From contig NZ_JAHVIT010000001.1 of the NCBI RefSeq assembly GCF_019801605.1, positions 1,178,001 through 1,242,000 on the forward strand: DNA of 64,000 nt, given 5' to 3'. Positions 36,287 through 45,971 of the stretch are shown piece by piece. The notes beneath the pieces were generated by a model. That model made no database searches, was not told the origin of the DNA, and saw nothing but the letters and a program-made list of their open reading frames with translations. Each line of letters begins with the position of its first letter. Position 1 is the first letter of the stretch. Both the position numbers and the translations under genes were made by a program. This DNA comes from Maritimibacter alkaliphilus (lineage in GTDB: Bacteria > Pseudomonadota > Alphaproteobacteria > Rhodobacterales > Rhodobacteraceae).

Positions 36287-37303
36287 TCAGGAGGCCGGAA
36301 TGGCCTCCTGCATGAAGGTCGAACGGTAGGCAAAAAGCCCGGCGGAGCCGCCGGTGTGGAGGAAGACCACCTTCTGCCCCTTGGTGAACCGGCCCGCGCG
36401 CACGGCGGCGATCAGGCCCGCGGCACCCTTGCCGGAATAGACCGGATCGAGGAGGATCCCCTCGAGGCTGGAGAACATGCGCACCGCCTCGATCATCGCG
36501 GGCGTCGGCACGCCGTAGCCGCCACCGACCTGTGTGTCGTCCGCCTCGATCAGCGCCGCGTCGATGGCACCGCCGTAGCCCAGCGTCTCGGCCGTGGCCC
36601 GGGTCAGCGCCAGGACGTTGGCTTCCTGCTTCTCCTTCGGTGCACGCACGGAGATACCCAGAACCGGGATACCCGCATTGGCCGCCGTCAGCCCCGCGAC
36701 CAGACCGGCCTGCGTGCCGGTGGACCCGGTGGCGGTGACGATATGGTCGATGGCGAGGCCCATGGCCTCCGCCTGCCCCAGCATCTCGTAGGCACAGGCC
36801 ACGTAGCCGAGCGCGCCGGTGGTGTTGGAGCCGCCGCCGGGAATGACATAGGGCGTCTCGCCCGCGTCTTGCAGATCGGCGGCAAGAGCCTCCATCTCGG
36901 CCTGCATGTCGGTGCCGGCGGGATAGGTCCGCAGGGTGCAGCCCATCAGCTCGTCCAGCAGGACGTTGCCGTTGCCGAGGTAATCGGGATCGTTGGTCTC
37001 GACCCGCTGTTCCAGCAGCGCGGTGCACTTCAGCCCATGTTTTGCCGCCGCCGCCGCGGTCTGGCGCACGTGGTTGGACTGGTGCGCGCCTTGGGTGATG
37101 ACGTGGTCCGCCCCGGCGGCGAGCGCCGCACCGATGAGAAATTCCAGCTTGCGGGTCTTGTTGCCACCAGACGCGAGACCGGTGCAATCGTCGCGCTTTA
37201 CCCAGATCTCGGGCCCGCCGAGCGCATCGCTCAGCCGTTTCATGGGCTCAAGAGGAGTGGGCGCATGGCAAAGGCGCACACGCGGGAAGCGAGAAAGCTG
37301 CAT
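36287..37303 (-). CDS. D-cysteine desulfhydrase / L-cysteate sulfo-lyase family enzyme
   Basis: The product is 338 aa, a fold-type II PLP enzyme of the ACC deaminase/D-cysteine desulfhydrase group. The Schiff-base Lys is in [14 protein letters not shown] (about residues 44-57), and the phosphate-binding segment is [12 protein letters not shown]. The start [21 protein letters not shown] and the overall pattern resemble CuyA, the L-cysteate sulfo-lyase described in Ruegeria. The family also includes D-cysteine and diaminopropionate-type lyases, so the substrate is open. It is the first enzyme gene after the LysR gene and likely regulated by it. Confidence 0.82.
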   Translation of the reverse strand: MQLSRFPRVRLCHAPTPLEPMKRLSDALGGPEIWVKRDDCTGLASGGNKTRKLEFLIGAALAAGADHVITQGAHQSNHVRQTAAAAAKHGLKCTALLEQRVETNDPDYLGNGNVLLDELMGCTLRTYPAGTDMQAEMEALAADLQDAGETPYVIPGGGSNTTGALGYVACAYEMLGQAEAMGLAIDHIVTATGSTGTQAGLVAGLTAANAGIPVLGISVRAPKEKQEANVLALTRATAETLGYGGAIDAALIEADDTQVGGGYGVPTPAMIEAVRMFSSLEGILLDPVYSGKGAAGLIAAVRAGRFTKGQKVVFLHTGGSAGLFAYRSTFMQEAIPAS

Positions 37304-37363
37304 GTCGGGAACCGTGAGTGGTCGTCTGATGTTTTCGTATTACAATCAGCCTAGGAGCCGGTC

Positions 37364-38368
37364 TTACCGCGAAACAAATGCCAGTTTGGCATGGACAGTT
37401 GCCGGATCGGCATTGGCGCTATCCGGCGTCACCCCGTTACCCCCCTCCAAATGGCGCCAAAGCCGTTCCAAACGCGGGTTTTTCGCGTCCTTGCGCCGGT
37501 AGAGCCGAACCTCGAGCGGGGCCGACCACGGACTGCTCGCCAGCTCATCGCTTTGGCAAGGTGCTGCAGAAACGAGCAGACCGAGCTTCAGCTCGCGCCG
37601 GATCGCGGAGAGCGGCAGCCACCCCATGCCCCGCCCGGAGAGGACCATGGTCTTGAGGGCCTCCGCCATGTCCGAGGAATACTCGCGCCTGAGGTGAAGC
37701 GGCCCTTCGCAGCTCTCCAGCTTGGCGCTCACCGCGCGCCCGATCACGATGGCCGAGGCATAGCCGAGGTAGTTCACCGGCGCGTCGGGCGTCCCGGGCA
37801 GCGCATGGCGCGCCACCCCGGGCTGGTCCGCCTGCGGCGCCGAGACCGGCACCATCACGTCGCGGGCCACCACCTTGTAGGGGTTCGCCACCATCGCCGC
37901 AGAGGCCCGGTCCATCCCGCCGTAGTGGTAGCTGAGCGACAGGTCGGCCTTGCCGTCCACCAGCTCCAGCACCGCCTCGTGGGAGTTTGCCACCGCCACG
38001 TTGAAGTTCACGTCCAGATCGGCGTTCTCGATCTCCTCCACGAACTCGGGGCAGAAATGCACCGCCAGCGTATGAGAGGCCACCAGCCGCAGCGCATTGG
38101 ACGGCCGTCCCCTGTCGCCCGTCAGTTGGGAGCGCACCTCACCGATCTGGTCGATCATCTTCTGCGCCACCTCGAGGAAAAGCTTGCCCTCTGCGGTCAG
38201 GCTGGGTCGGCTGCATTCGCGGTCCACCAGAGAAACGCCCAGCCACTCCTCCAGCGCGCGGATGCGTCGCCCGAAGGCCGGTTGCGTCACGTTTCGTCGG
38301 GCCGCGGCCTCCGAGAAGCTGTGCATCTCCGCGAGGGCGACAAAATCCTCCAACCACTTGAACTGCAT
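37364..38368 (-). CDS. LysR-type transcriptional regulator
   Basis: The product is 334 aa. An N-terminal winged helix (MQFKWLEDFVALAEMHSFSEAAARRNVTQPAFGRRIRALEEWLGVSLVDR, residues 1-50) is typical of LysR. An effector-binding domain follows from about residue 92. It is on the same strand as the lyase and transporter genes, just upstream, rather than divergent as most LysR genes are. The 60-base gap to the lyase gene contains CTGAT/ATCAG arms around an AT-rich core, a possible binding site. The 285 bases upstream hold only its promoter region. Confidence 0.92.
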   Translation of the reverse strand: MQFKWLEDFVALAEMHSFSEAAARRNVTQPAFGRRIRALEEWLGVSLVDRECSRPSLTAEGKLFLEVAQKMIDQIGEVRSQLTGDRGRPSNALRLVASHTLAVHFCPEFVEEIENADLDVNFNVAVANSHEAVLELVDGKADLSLSYHYGGMDRASAAMVANPYKVVARDVMVPVSAPQADQPGVARHALPGTPDAPVNYLGYASAIVIGRAVSAKLESCEGPLHLRREYSSDMAEALKTMVLSGRGMGWLPLSAIRRELKLGLLVSAAPCQSDELASSPWSAPLEVRLYRRKDAKNPRLERLWRHLEGGNGVTPDSANADPATVHAKLAFVSR

Positions 38369-38653
38369 GGGCCTAACTCCGGTAAGACGAAAGGGGCCCC
38401 GGCCCTCGGCCGGTCGCCCCCTCTACAGGGCCAGTCTACACCCGACAGGCACCGCCGCGACGCCCCAGCGTAGACTGCCGCTCACCGAATGCTCAATGGC
38501 TGTTGAACTGCCTATAAAAGCGCCGAAAATTCCGAAGGGAATCGCGCGGCTCCCGGGGCGGCTGATCCGCTGCCACCCAAATCGCCATCCCCACCATCCG
38601 AGCGCACACGCGCGCGATTCTTCCAAGCCGGCGCTAAGCGAGCCTACGCTGCG

Positions 38654-40150
38654 TCAGGCGGGCGCCTCTGCCCCCCGGTCATAGAAGGCGCGCGGCACAT
38701 GGCGGTAGGGCAGCAGCGACATGTCCACCGGCGCCAGCCCCGGGCAATCCACCTCGACGATTTGCGCCAGCAGCGGTTCGAAGCCCGCGCGGAAGTGGTT
38801 CTTGGCCTTGATCCCGAAGATCGCCACCTTGTCCAGGTCGATGCCGTGCAGGTCGCACCATGCGGGGTCATTGGCGCTCTGGCAGGTTTCGCTGATCACC
38901 ACCTGCATCTGGCCCGACCGCAGCACCGCCGTCCGGCCCAAGTCGATCTCGCGCCCGTATTCCATCGGGCCCCTGTTGCGGAACCGCCCGTCGGTCAGCC
39001 GCTCCACCACGCCTTCGAAGGGCACCGGCGCACCGAAATCGGGCGCGATCCGCCCGCCGAGCGCGCAGGAGATCGCCGCGCCCTGCCCCAGTTCATGGGC
39101 CCGCGCCACGAGGTCTGGGTCGTAGAAGAAGCAGAACAGCACCGGCAGGTCGGTCCCCGCCGCGACAAGCGCCCGGAAGAGCGCCGTGGTATCCCCGATC
39201 CCGCCGGAAAGCGGATTGTCCGCCGCATCGACCAGCGCGATGGGCCCCTTGCCGCCCTGCCCCAGCCGGTCGAGCGCCGCGGCCACCGCCGTGGGCGCAT
39301 CGGGCAGCGTAATCGCGAAGGCATCTCGGCGCGCCCCGTAGGCGGCGCAAAGCCGGGCGACTGCCGGGCCGGGATCGACCTCCGGCGCATGGGTCACGGT
39401 CACAATCGCCCGCGTATGGGGCGTGTCCGCATAGGTGAAGCCCCCGAAGAGCGAGACATCCATCAGCCCCTCGGCGGCACGGACCTCCGCCCCGATCTGC
39501 TCCAGTTCGGCCATCGGCCCCGATGCCGTGCGCATCCCGTGGGAAAGCGGCGCAAAATCAAGCGGCTGCACCACCGTACGCGGGCGAACTCCAGTCGTGA
39601 AAGCCTGCTCCATCATGGTCAGCGCCCGCAGCGCGGTCGCGTCCATATCGACATGCGGATACGTATGGTACGCAGAGAGGATATCGACCGAACGGGTCAG
39701 CGCCGGGTCCAGGCAGGCGTGCAGGTCGAAACTGACGGCCAGCAGCGGCTCCGGCCCCATCACCGCCCGGACCTTGGCGAGGAAGCTGTAGTCCGGCGAA
39801 AGATCATCCTCTGCCACCATCGCGCCGTGCAGCGAGAGGTAGACCCCGTCCCAGGCCTGCCCGGCCAGATCGGCGAGGATCTCGCCGGTGATGGTGTCGA
39901 TCGCCTCGGCGGTCACCGGCCCCAGCGGCGGCGCGGAGGTGCAGCGCGAGACGGTGACCTCCCAGTCGGGATGGCTGTCCAGGAAGCTGACCAGCCCGCC
40001 GATCTCCGTCGCCGTGCCGCGTCCCGCCTCCAGTGCCGCAGGGCCCCGCGTCCACTCCCGCCGCTGGAAATCCTCCAGCGTGGTCTTCACCGGGTTGAAG
40101 GAATTGGCCTCGTGCCAGATGCGGGCAACGGCGATGCGACGGCGGGTCAT
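38654..40150 (-). CDS. M81 (MlrC-type) metallopeptidase, copy 2
   Basis: The product is 498 aa. Family motifs are ARIWHEANSFNPVKTTLEDF at the start, AVSFDLHACLDPAL (about residues 137-150), YHTYPHVDMDATAL, and LVDAADNPLSGGIGDTTALF. It is clearly paralogous to copy 1 (29356-30867), with the same overall order. It lies 23 bases downstream of the RpiR regulator on the same strand, forming a two-gene operon divergent from the right-hand transporter cluster. Confidence 0.87.
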   Translation of the reverse strand: MTRRRIAVARIWHEANSFNPVKTTLEDFQRREWTRGPAALEAGRGTATEIGGLVSFLDSHPDWEVTVSRCTSAPPLGPVTAEAIDTITGEILADLAGQAWDGVYLSLHGAMVAEDDLSPDYSFLAKVRAVMGPEPLLAVSFDLHACLDPALTRSVDILSAYHTYPHVDMDATALRALTMMEQAFTTGVRPRTVVQPLDFAPLSHGMRTASGPMAELEQIGAEVRAAEGLMDVSLFGGFTYADTPHTRAIVTVTHAPEVDPGPAVARLCAAYGARRDAFAITLPDAPTAVAAALDRLGQGGKGPIALVDAADNPLSGGIGDTTALFRALVAAGTDLPVLFCFFYDPDLVARAHELGQGAAISCALGGRIAPDFGAPVPFEGVVERLTDGRFRNRGPMEYGREIDLGRTAVLRSGQMQVVISETCQSANDPAWCDLHGIDLDKVAIFGIKAKNHFRAGFEPLLAQIVEVDCPGLAPVDMSLLPYRHVPRAFYDRGAEAPA

Positions 40151-40173
40151 GGGTCTCTCCGGACTGGGGGCGG

Positions 40174-41058
40174 TCAGAACCGCCGCTTGGGTATCTCGTT
40201 GGCGTAGATGTCGAGGCTCTGCAGGTGGCGGTCTGCCTCCTGAAGCGCGCGCACGGCGGCCTCCCGGTCCCGGTCGGCCAGCAGGCCGCAGAGCACCTCG
40301 GACACCGCGAGCGCGGGGGTCAGCGTGTGGAAGAAGGTCGCGCTGTCGGTGGCGCAGATCACAACCTCGTCTGAGACGTTGCTGAGCGGCGAGACCTCGC
40401 TGTCGGTGATCGCCACCACGCCCATGCCCTTCTCCCGGGCCAGCCCGACCAGTTCGAGGGTCTGCTTGGCGTAGGGGCTGATGGAGATCACCAGCATCAC
40501 GTCCCCGGGCCCCGCGCGGCGCATCCCGTCCACCCCGGTGCCCGCAGGCCCGTCAAGGTGCACCGTCTTCTCGCCCAGCAGGGTCATCACGTAGTGGAAG
40601 TGCCAGGCCACGGAATGACAGGAGCGCAGGCCAAGGACATAGATGCGCCCCGCGGCGGCCAGCGTGTCGGCCACACGTTCAAGGCGGGCAATGGACTCGG
40701 GCGCGTTCAGCCGGGCGATCTGCGCCGAGAGCGTCTGCACCATCCCATGCGCCAGGCCGCTGCCACTGGGGCCGTCCACGTCCCGGGCCTGGGCCCGTGC
40801 GGCAAAGCCATCGGCCTGTGACCGCAACGCCTGGGAATACTGCGCCCGGATGTCGTCGTATCCGGGCAGGTCCAGGAACTTGGCCAGCCGGGTCATGGTC
40901 GCGGGCTGCACCCCGGCGTTGCGGGCCAGTTCCCGCATCGAGATCAGAGCCACCTCCTGCCCGTTCTCGAGGATATAGCGCGCGGCCTTCTGTAGCTGCG
41001 GCGACATCTCGTCGAACCGTGCGACGATCCGCTCCTTCAGCCCCTCATACTGCAACAT
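40174..41058 (-). CDS. RpiR/MurR-family transcriptional regulator
   Basis: The product is about 294 aa. An N-terminal HTH_6 domain (RIVARFDEMSPQLQKAARYILENGQEVALISMRELARNAGVQPATMTRLAKFLDLPGY) is followed by a C-terminal SIS domain with YVLGLRSCHSVAWHFHYVM and MLVISISPYAKQTLELVGLA. SIS-containing RpiR proteins sense phosphosugars or related small metabolites. The ATG at 41058 is taken; a GTG nine bases upstream is also possible. It is divergent from the aminotransferase/M81/transporter operon and probably regulates it; two candidate operators lie between. Confidence 0.92.
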   Translation of the reverse strand: MLQYEGLKERIVARFDEMSPQLQKAARYILENGQEVALISMRELARNAGVQPATMTRLAKFLDLPGYDDIRAQYSQALRSQADGFAARAQARDVDGPSGSGLAHGMVQTLSAQIARLNAPESIARLERVADTLAAAGRIYVLGLRSCHSVAWHFHYVMTLLGEKTVHLDGPAGTGVDGMRRAGPGDVMLVISISPYAKQTLELVGLAREKGMGVVAITDSEVSPLSNVSDEVVICATDSATFFHTLTPALAVSEVLCGLLADRDREAAVRALQEADRHLQSLDIYANEIPKRRF

Positions 41059-41117
41059 ATGTTTCACCCTTCTGCCTCGGCTCTTTGCTTCACTCCTGCG
41101 TCACAACAGGGGAAGAC

Positions 41118-41223
41118 GCAATATTTTCGACGCAAATTCGCATCTCGAACCGACGGCGATTAAGATTTGGCCGTTTCATCACGGATCGTAAAGCCCCAAT
41201 CGTTTCGCCAGCAATATTTTTGA
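41118..41223. promoter_or_regulatory. Two copies of GCAATATTTT(C/T)GA between divergent operons
   Basis: GCAATATTTTCGA (41118-41130) and GCAATATTTTTGA (41211-41223) differ at one base and are the most AT-rich pieces of the divergent region between the RpiR gene and the aminotransferase gene. They are 93 bases apart. They are good candidates for RpiR operators, though the assignment is inference from position and repetition. Confidence 0.55.
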
Positions 41224-41312
41224 AACAGATGTTGCATAGACTCGCCTCCTGCCTCTATCCACGGATCAGCCCGGGGCGACCCGGCGATTCTCAGGAACGA
41301 CGAGACGCACCC

Positions 41313-42653
41313 ATGACACGCCTTCTTCATCGCACCATCGGTTCCGACCTGCCCCGCGCCGTGGCTGGCCAGGGGGTCACCATCACCGACGCCGAAGGGC
41401 GCGTCTACATCGACGGCTCCGGCGGCGCCGCGGTGAGCTGCCTTGGCCACAACGACGCCGAGGTCATCGCCGCGATGACCGCCCAGATGGAGCGAATCTG
41501 CTACGCCCATACCTCGTTCTTCACCACCGACGCGGCGGAGAGCCTCGCCCTGCGCCTGACCTCCCATGCGCCCGACCCGCTCAACCACCTCTACATGGTG
41601 TCCGGCGGGTCCGAGGCGGTCGAGGCAGCGCTGAAGATGGCGCGGCAGTATTTCGTCGAGATCGGGCAGCCCCAGCGGCGCCACATCATCGCGCGCCGGC
41701 AGAGCTACCACGGCAACACGCTGGGCGCGCTCGCCACCGGCGGCAACGCCATGCGCCGGGTCCAGTTCCAGCCGATCCTGCCGGAGACACACCATGTCTC
41801 GCCGGTTTACGCCTACCGCGATCAGCAGGCGGGCGAGAGCCCCGAGGCCTATGCCGCCCGTCTGGCCGATGAGCTTGAGGCGAAGATCGTGGCGCTGGGC
41901 GCGGATCAGGTGATGGCCTTCGTGGCCGAGCCGGTGGTGGGCGCGACGCTGGGCGCGGTGCCGCCCGTCGCGGATTACTTCCAGCGGGTGCGCGAGATCT
42001 GCGACCGCTACGGCGTGTTGCTGATCCTCGACGAGGTGATGTGCGGCATGGGCCGGACCGGCAGCCTCTTCGCCTTCGAGCAGGAGGGCATCGTGCCCGA
42101 CCTCGTGACCGTGGCCAAGGGTCTCGGCGGGGGCTTCCAGCCGGTGGGCGGCGTGCTGCTGGCCGACAGGATCTTCGAGGTCTTCCGTGACGGCTCGGGC
42201 CTGTTCCAGCATGGCCACACCTATATCGCGCATCCCATCGCCGCCGCCGCCGCCGACAAGGTGGTGGAGATCCTCACCCGTCCCGGGCTGATGACGCAGG
42301 TGCAGCGCCTTGGCGAGCGGCTGCAATCGGGGCTGGAAGAGCGCCTTGGCCAGTCGGCCTTTGTCGGGGACATCCGCGGCCGTGGGCTCTTCCGCGGGAT
42401 CGAGATCGTGGCCGACCGGGACAGCAAGACGCCCTTCGATCCTGCCCTCAAGACCCACGCGCGGATCAAGAAGGCCGCCATGGCGCGCGGGCTGCTCTCC
42501 TACCCGATGGGCGGGACGATCGACGGCATCCACGGCGATCACGTGCTGCTGGCGCCGCCATACATCTGCTCCGAGACGGAGATCGACCAGATCGCCGACC
42601 GGATTTCCGACGCGATCCTCGCGGTGACCGCCGACGTGGCGCGGGAGGCCTGA
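41313..42653 (+). CDS. Class III PLP aminotransferase
   Basis: The product is 446 aa. The catalytic Lys is in VTVAKGLGGGFQPVGG (Lys269) and the PLP-ring Asp is in LLILDEVMCGMGRTG (Asp240). SGGSEAVEAALKMARQYF (about residues 97-114) binds phosphate. The family moves amino groups from omega-amino acids, beta-amino acids or diamines to keto acids. The start at 41313 fits the typical N-terminus. It opens the right-hand operon and its stop is 3 bases from the next gene, suggesting an amine or amino acid released by the M81 enzyme as its substrate. Confidence 0.9.
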   Translation: MTRLLHRTIGSDLPRAVAGQGVTITDAEGRVYIDGSGGAAVSCLGHNDAEVIAAMTAQMERICYAHTSFFTTDAAESLALRLTSHAPDPLNHLYMVSGGSEAVEAALKMARQYFVEIGQPQRRHIIARRQSYHGNTLGALATGGNAMRRVQFQPILPETHHVSPVYAYRDQQAGESPEAYAARLADELEAKIVALGADQVMAFVAEPVVGATLGAVPPVADYFQRVREICDRYGVLLILDEVMCGMGRTGSLFAFEQEGIVPDLVTVAKGLGGGFQPVGGVLLADRIFEVFRDGSGLFQHGHTYIAHPIAAAAADKVVEILTRPGLMTQVQRLGERLQSGLEERLGQSAFVGDIRGRGLFRGIEIVADRDSKTPFDPALKTHARIKKAAMARGLLSYPMGGTIDGIHGDHVLLAPPYICSETEIDQIADRISDAILAVTADVAREA

Positions 42654-42656
42654 GCC

Positions 42657-44138
42657 ATGCGCCGCATCGCCTTCGCCGGGTTCAACCTCGAGTCCGTCAC
42701 CGCCGTGCCGCAGGTCTCAACCCGCGCCGATTTCGAGCGCGTGACCTATCGCGGGGCCGAGATCCCGGCGCAGTTCCGGGGCACCAACACGGTCGCGGGC
42801 GGTACGCTCAAGGTGCTGGAGGCCGCCGGGGCCGAGATGGTGCCGCTCTCCCATGCGTTGCTCGGCGCGCTTGGCCCTGCGGCGGACGACGCCATCACCG
42901 CCTTCGCGGATGAACTGGAGGCGGGACTGAAGGCGAACGGGCCGCTCGACGGGCTGGTGCTCTACCTGCACGGCGCCTGCTGGTCCCCGGGCTTCGAGGA
43001 TGTGGAACGCTACGTGATCGAACGTGCCCGCGCCGCCGCCCCCGATCTGCCCATTGCCGTGCCGCTGGACTATCACGGCAACGTGGATGCGCGGACCTTC
43101 GCGGCGGCGGATATCGCCGTGGCCTATCGCCATTCGCCCCATATCGACATGGGCGAGACCGGGGAGCGGGCGGCGACCGCCCTGCTGCGGCGGATCGAGA
43201 CCGGCGTGAAACCGGGGCTCGCCGTGGCGCGCCCGGGCGTGGTGATCCCCTCGATCATGTCCGCCACCCGGCTGGAGCCCCTGGCCGAGATCATTGCCGA
43301 GGCCCGCGCGACGGAGGCAGCGGGCGATTGCGACATCTCGGTCATGGGGGGCTTTGCCTACGCGGACAGCCCCAATACCGGCATGTCGGTGATCTGTCTC
43401 GACTGGGACGGTCAGGCCGCCGCCGAGGCCAAGGCCGCCGCCCTGTCGGACCGGCTGTGGCAGGCTCGCGCGGCTCTGACGCAGGCGATCCCGGTCTGGT
43501 CCATGGAGGCCGCGCTGGAGCAGGCGGCGCAGGCGCGGGGCACCGGACGTCCCGTGGTGGTTCTCGAACACGCGGACCGGATGAACGACAGCACCCACCT
43601 GCTGCGCGCCATGCTGGCGCCCGCCATGGCGCCGAGGCTGGGCCGGGTCATGGTGCCCTTCCTCCTCGATCCCAAAAGCGCCGCCGCCGCCCATGCGGCC
43701 GGTGCGGGCGCCGAGATCACGCTGAGCCTCGCAGGCAAAAGCGCACCGGAAACCGGCGGCCCGCTGGCGATCACCGCCCGTGTGCTCTGGACCGGAGAGA
43801 AGCAGTTCGCGGTCTCGGGGCGCTACCAGCAGGGCGCGCCGGTGGACCTTGGCCTCACCGCCCTGATCGAGGTCGGCGACATCCGCATCTCGGTGGTCAG
43901 CCACTTCGCCTTCGCGGTGGACGGTGATCCCTTCTACATCTTCGGCGAGCGCCCGGAGGACTACGACGTGATCCTGCTGCGCTCGAAAACCCACTTCCGC
44001 GATTTCTACGAACCGGTGGCGGCGGAGATCCTCGTCACCGACACGCCCGACCTCGGGCCAGCCGACGTGCGCCTGATCCCCTTCGCCCAACTCGACACGG
44101 CCCGCGCCTACCCGTGGTGCGCGGATCCCGCGGGCTGA
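42657..44138 (+). CDS. M81 (MlrC-type) metallopeptidase, copy 3, divergent
   Basis: The product is 493 aa. It aligns with the other two copies by FAGFNLESVTAVPQ, AVPLDYHGNVDARTFA and YRHSPHIDMGETGE. The DNP-G segment of copies 1 and 2 is here EHADRMNDSTHLLRAML, which lacks the AspAsnPro and glycine loop. DLH of copy 1 is DYH here. It may therefore have changed specificity or activity. It follows the aminotransferase by three bases and precedes the binding-protein gene, so it belongs to the transporter operon. Confidence 0.84.
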   Translation: MRRIAFAGFNLESVTAVPQVSTRADFERVTYRGAEIPAQFRGTNTVAGGTLKVLEAAGAEMVPLSHALLGALGPAADDAITAFADELEAGLKANGPLDGLVLYLHGACWSPGFEDVERYVIERARAAAPDLPIAVPLDYHGNVDARTFAAADIAVAYRHSPHIDMGETGERAATALLRRIETGVKPGLAVARPGVVIPSIMSATRLEPLAEIIAEARATEAAGDCDISVMGGFAYADSPNTGMSVICLDWDGQAAAEAKAAALSDRLWQARAALTQAIPVWSMEAALEQAAQARGTGRPVVVLEHADRMNDSTHLLRAMLAPAMAPRLGRVMVPFLLDPKSAAAAHAAGAGAEITLSLAGKSAPETGGPLAITARVLWTGEKQFAVSGRYQQGAPVDLGLTALIEVGDIRISVVSHFAFAVDGDPFYIFGERPEDYDVILLRSKTHFRDFYEPVAAEILVTDTPDLGPADVRLIPFAQLDTARAYPWCADPAG

Positions 44139-44192
44139 ACCGCGCTGAATAACCAACCAAGAAACGATCCTGAGACCGACAAGGAGACACCA

Positions 44193-45776
44193 ATGAAACT
44201 GTTCAATATCAAGGCTCTCGGCGCTGCGGCGCTGCTGGCCAGCTCTGTCGCCGCCCTGCCCGCCTGGGCCGAGACGACCCTGACCGCCGTCATGCAGGCG
44301 CCGCTGCGCTCGCTCGACCCGCACCTGAGCACCGCGCAGATCGTGCGGACCCATGGCTTCATGGTCTTCGAGACCCTGCTGGGCATGGACGACCAGTACC
44401 AGCCGCAGCCGCAGATGGCCGACTACACCGTCTCGGATGACATGCTGACCTACACGCTGACGCTGCGCGACGGGCTGATGTGGCACGACGGCACCCCCGT
44501 CACCGCCGAGGATTGCGTCGCCTCGCTGAACCGCTGGTCGCAGCAGGACGGCTCCGCCAAGACGATGATGAAATATGTCGACAGCATCGAGGCGACCTCC
44601 GACAAGGAACTGGTCATCCACATGAAGTCGCCCTTCGGCCCGGTGCTGGAGCTGCTGGCGAAACCCTCGCCGATCCCCGCCTTCATGATGCCCAAGCGCC
44701 TCGCCGAGACCCCGATCGGCACCCAGATCCCCGAGGTCATCGGCTCCGGCCCGTTCAAGTTCGTGGCTGACGAATACCGCCCCGGCGATCAGGCGGTCTA
44801 TGTGAAGAACGAGGATTACATCCCGCGCGACGAACCCGCCAGCTGGACGGCCGGCGCCAAGGTGGTGAACGTGGACAAGGTCGTCTGGCAGGCGATGCCC
44901 GACATGCAGACCTCGATCAACGCGATCCAGTCCGGCGACGTGGACCTGATCGAACAGGTCACCATCGACCTGCTGCCGCTGCTGGCGATGAACGAGGAGG
45001 TCGAGACCGGCATCCTGAACCCGCTCGGCGCGCAGGTCACCGGGCGCTTCAACCACCGGCTGCCGCCCTTCGATGATCCGCAGGTCCGCAAGGCGGTGAT
45101 GTACGCGCTGGATCAGGAAACCATCATGCAGACGGCGATCGGCAACCCCGATTACTTCCAGCTCTGCGCCTCGATCTACGGCTGCGAAGTGCCGCTGGCC
45201 TCCGACGTGGGCGCCGAGTACCTCGAAGGCACCGCCGAGGAGCGCATGGCCAAGGCCAAGGAGATCCTCGCGGCCTCCGACTACGACGGCACCCCCGTCC
45301 TGATGATGCAGCCCACCGACCTGACCGTGCTGACCACCCAGCCCATCGTCGCCGCCGAACGGATGCGCGAAGCCGGCTTCACCGTCGAAGTGGCCTCGAT
45401 GGACTGGTCCACGCTGCAATCGCGCAAGAACGGCTGGCAGCCGGTGAGCGAGGGCGGCTGGAACTTCTTCTTCACCTACTGGGGTGTCGCCGGGATCTGG
45501 AACCCGCTGGTGCATTCGCTGATCAACGGCTCGGGCGAGGACAACACCTGGGCCGGCTGGCCGGTGAACGCGCGGATGGAAGAGCTGCGCGCCGCCTACC
45601 TGACCGCGGGCACCGCCGAGGAGCAGAAGCAGATCGCCGAGGAGATCCAGCAGATCGCCTGGGACGACTCCTTCTACTTCAACGCGGGCGAGTTCAAGTC
45701 CGTCGCCGCATGGCGGACCGAGCTGCACGACATCCAGTCGGGCCCGATCACCCTCTTCTGGGGCGTGAGCAAGTAA
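44193..45776 (+). CDS. Peptide ABC substrate-binding protein (Sec-type signal)
   Basis: The product is 527 aa. The leader MKLFNIKALGAAALLASSVAALPAWA with AxA cleavage is a Sec signal, unlike the Tat-like signal of the left-hand protein. SBP_5 motifs are visible: SLDPHLSTAQIVRTHGFMVFETLLG, LTLRDGLMWHDGTPVTAEDCVASLNRW and IGSGPFKF. It is clearly related to the left-hand SBP (34596-36194), so the two transporters are paralogous. A stem-loop follows before the permeases. Confidence 0.93.
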   Translation: MKLFNIKALGAAALLASSVAALPAWAETTLTAVMQAPLRSLDPHLSTAQIVRTHGFMVFETLLGMDDQYQPQPQMADYTVSDDMLTYTLTLRDGLMWHDGTPVTAEDCVASLNRWSQQDGSAKTMMKYVDSIEATSDKELVIHMKSPFGPVLELLAKPSPIPAFMMPKRLAETPIGTQIPEVIGSGPFKFVADEYRPGDQAVYVKNEDYIPRDEPASWTAGAKVVNVDKVVWQAMPDMQTSINAIQSGDVDLIEQVTIDLLPLLAMNEEVETGILNPLGAQVTGRFNHRLPPFDDPQVRKAVMYALDQETIMQTAIGNPDYFQLCASIYGCEVPLASDVGAEYLEGTAEERMAKAKEILAASDYDGTPVLMMQPTDLTVLTTQPIVAAERMREAGFTVEVASMDWSTLQSRKNGWQPVSEGGWNFFFTYWGVAGIWNPLVHSLINGSGEDNTWAGWPVNARMEELRAAYLTAGTAEEQKQIAEEIQQIAWDDSFYFNAGEFKSVAAWRTELHDIQSGPITLFWGVSK

Positions 45777-45792
45777 ACGCACCCGGATGACG

Positions 45793-45826
45793 CGGGCGGG
45801 CGGCTCCCCCTTCAGCTGCCCGCCCG
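45793..45826 (+). terminator. Stem-loop between binding protein and permease genes
   Basis: CGGGCGGGC (45793-45801) pairs with GCCCGCCCG (45818-45826) over a 16-base loop, 16 bases after the SBP stop. There is no strong T-run. Such hairpins often protect or attenuate mRNA so that the binding protein is made in excess of the permeases. The rest of this 195-base gap holds no gene. Confidence 0.5.
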
Positions 45827-45971
45827 TGCCCGTTTCCGACCCGCGCCGAGGTTTTCACAGTCCGCTCCCGGTGCCGTCCCGGTCCTGTCTCGGCGCCGTC
45901 CCAGTGCCAACTGGCGCGCCTAACCTGCCGGGGCCTCCCGTGTCCCGTCCCTGCTCCCTCCGGAGAACACG

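Noticed and set aside
36195..37187. Extension of the left-hand binding protein into the lyase gene
   Set aside because: The extra frame lies inside the lyase gene in a wrong frame, and the true start has a clear Tat-type leader.
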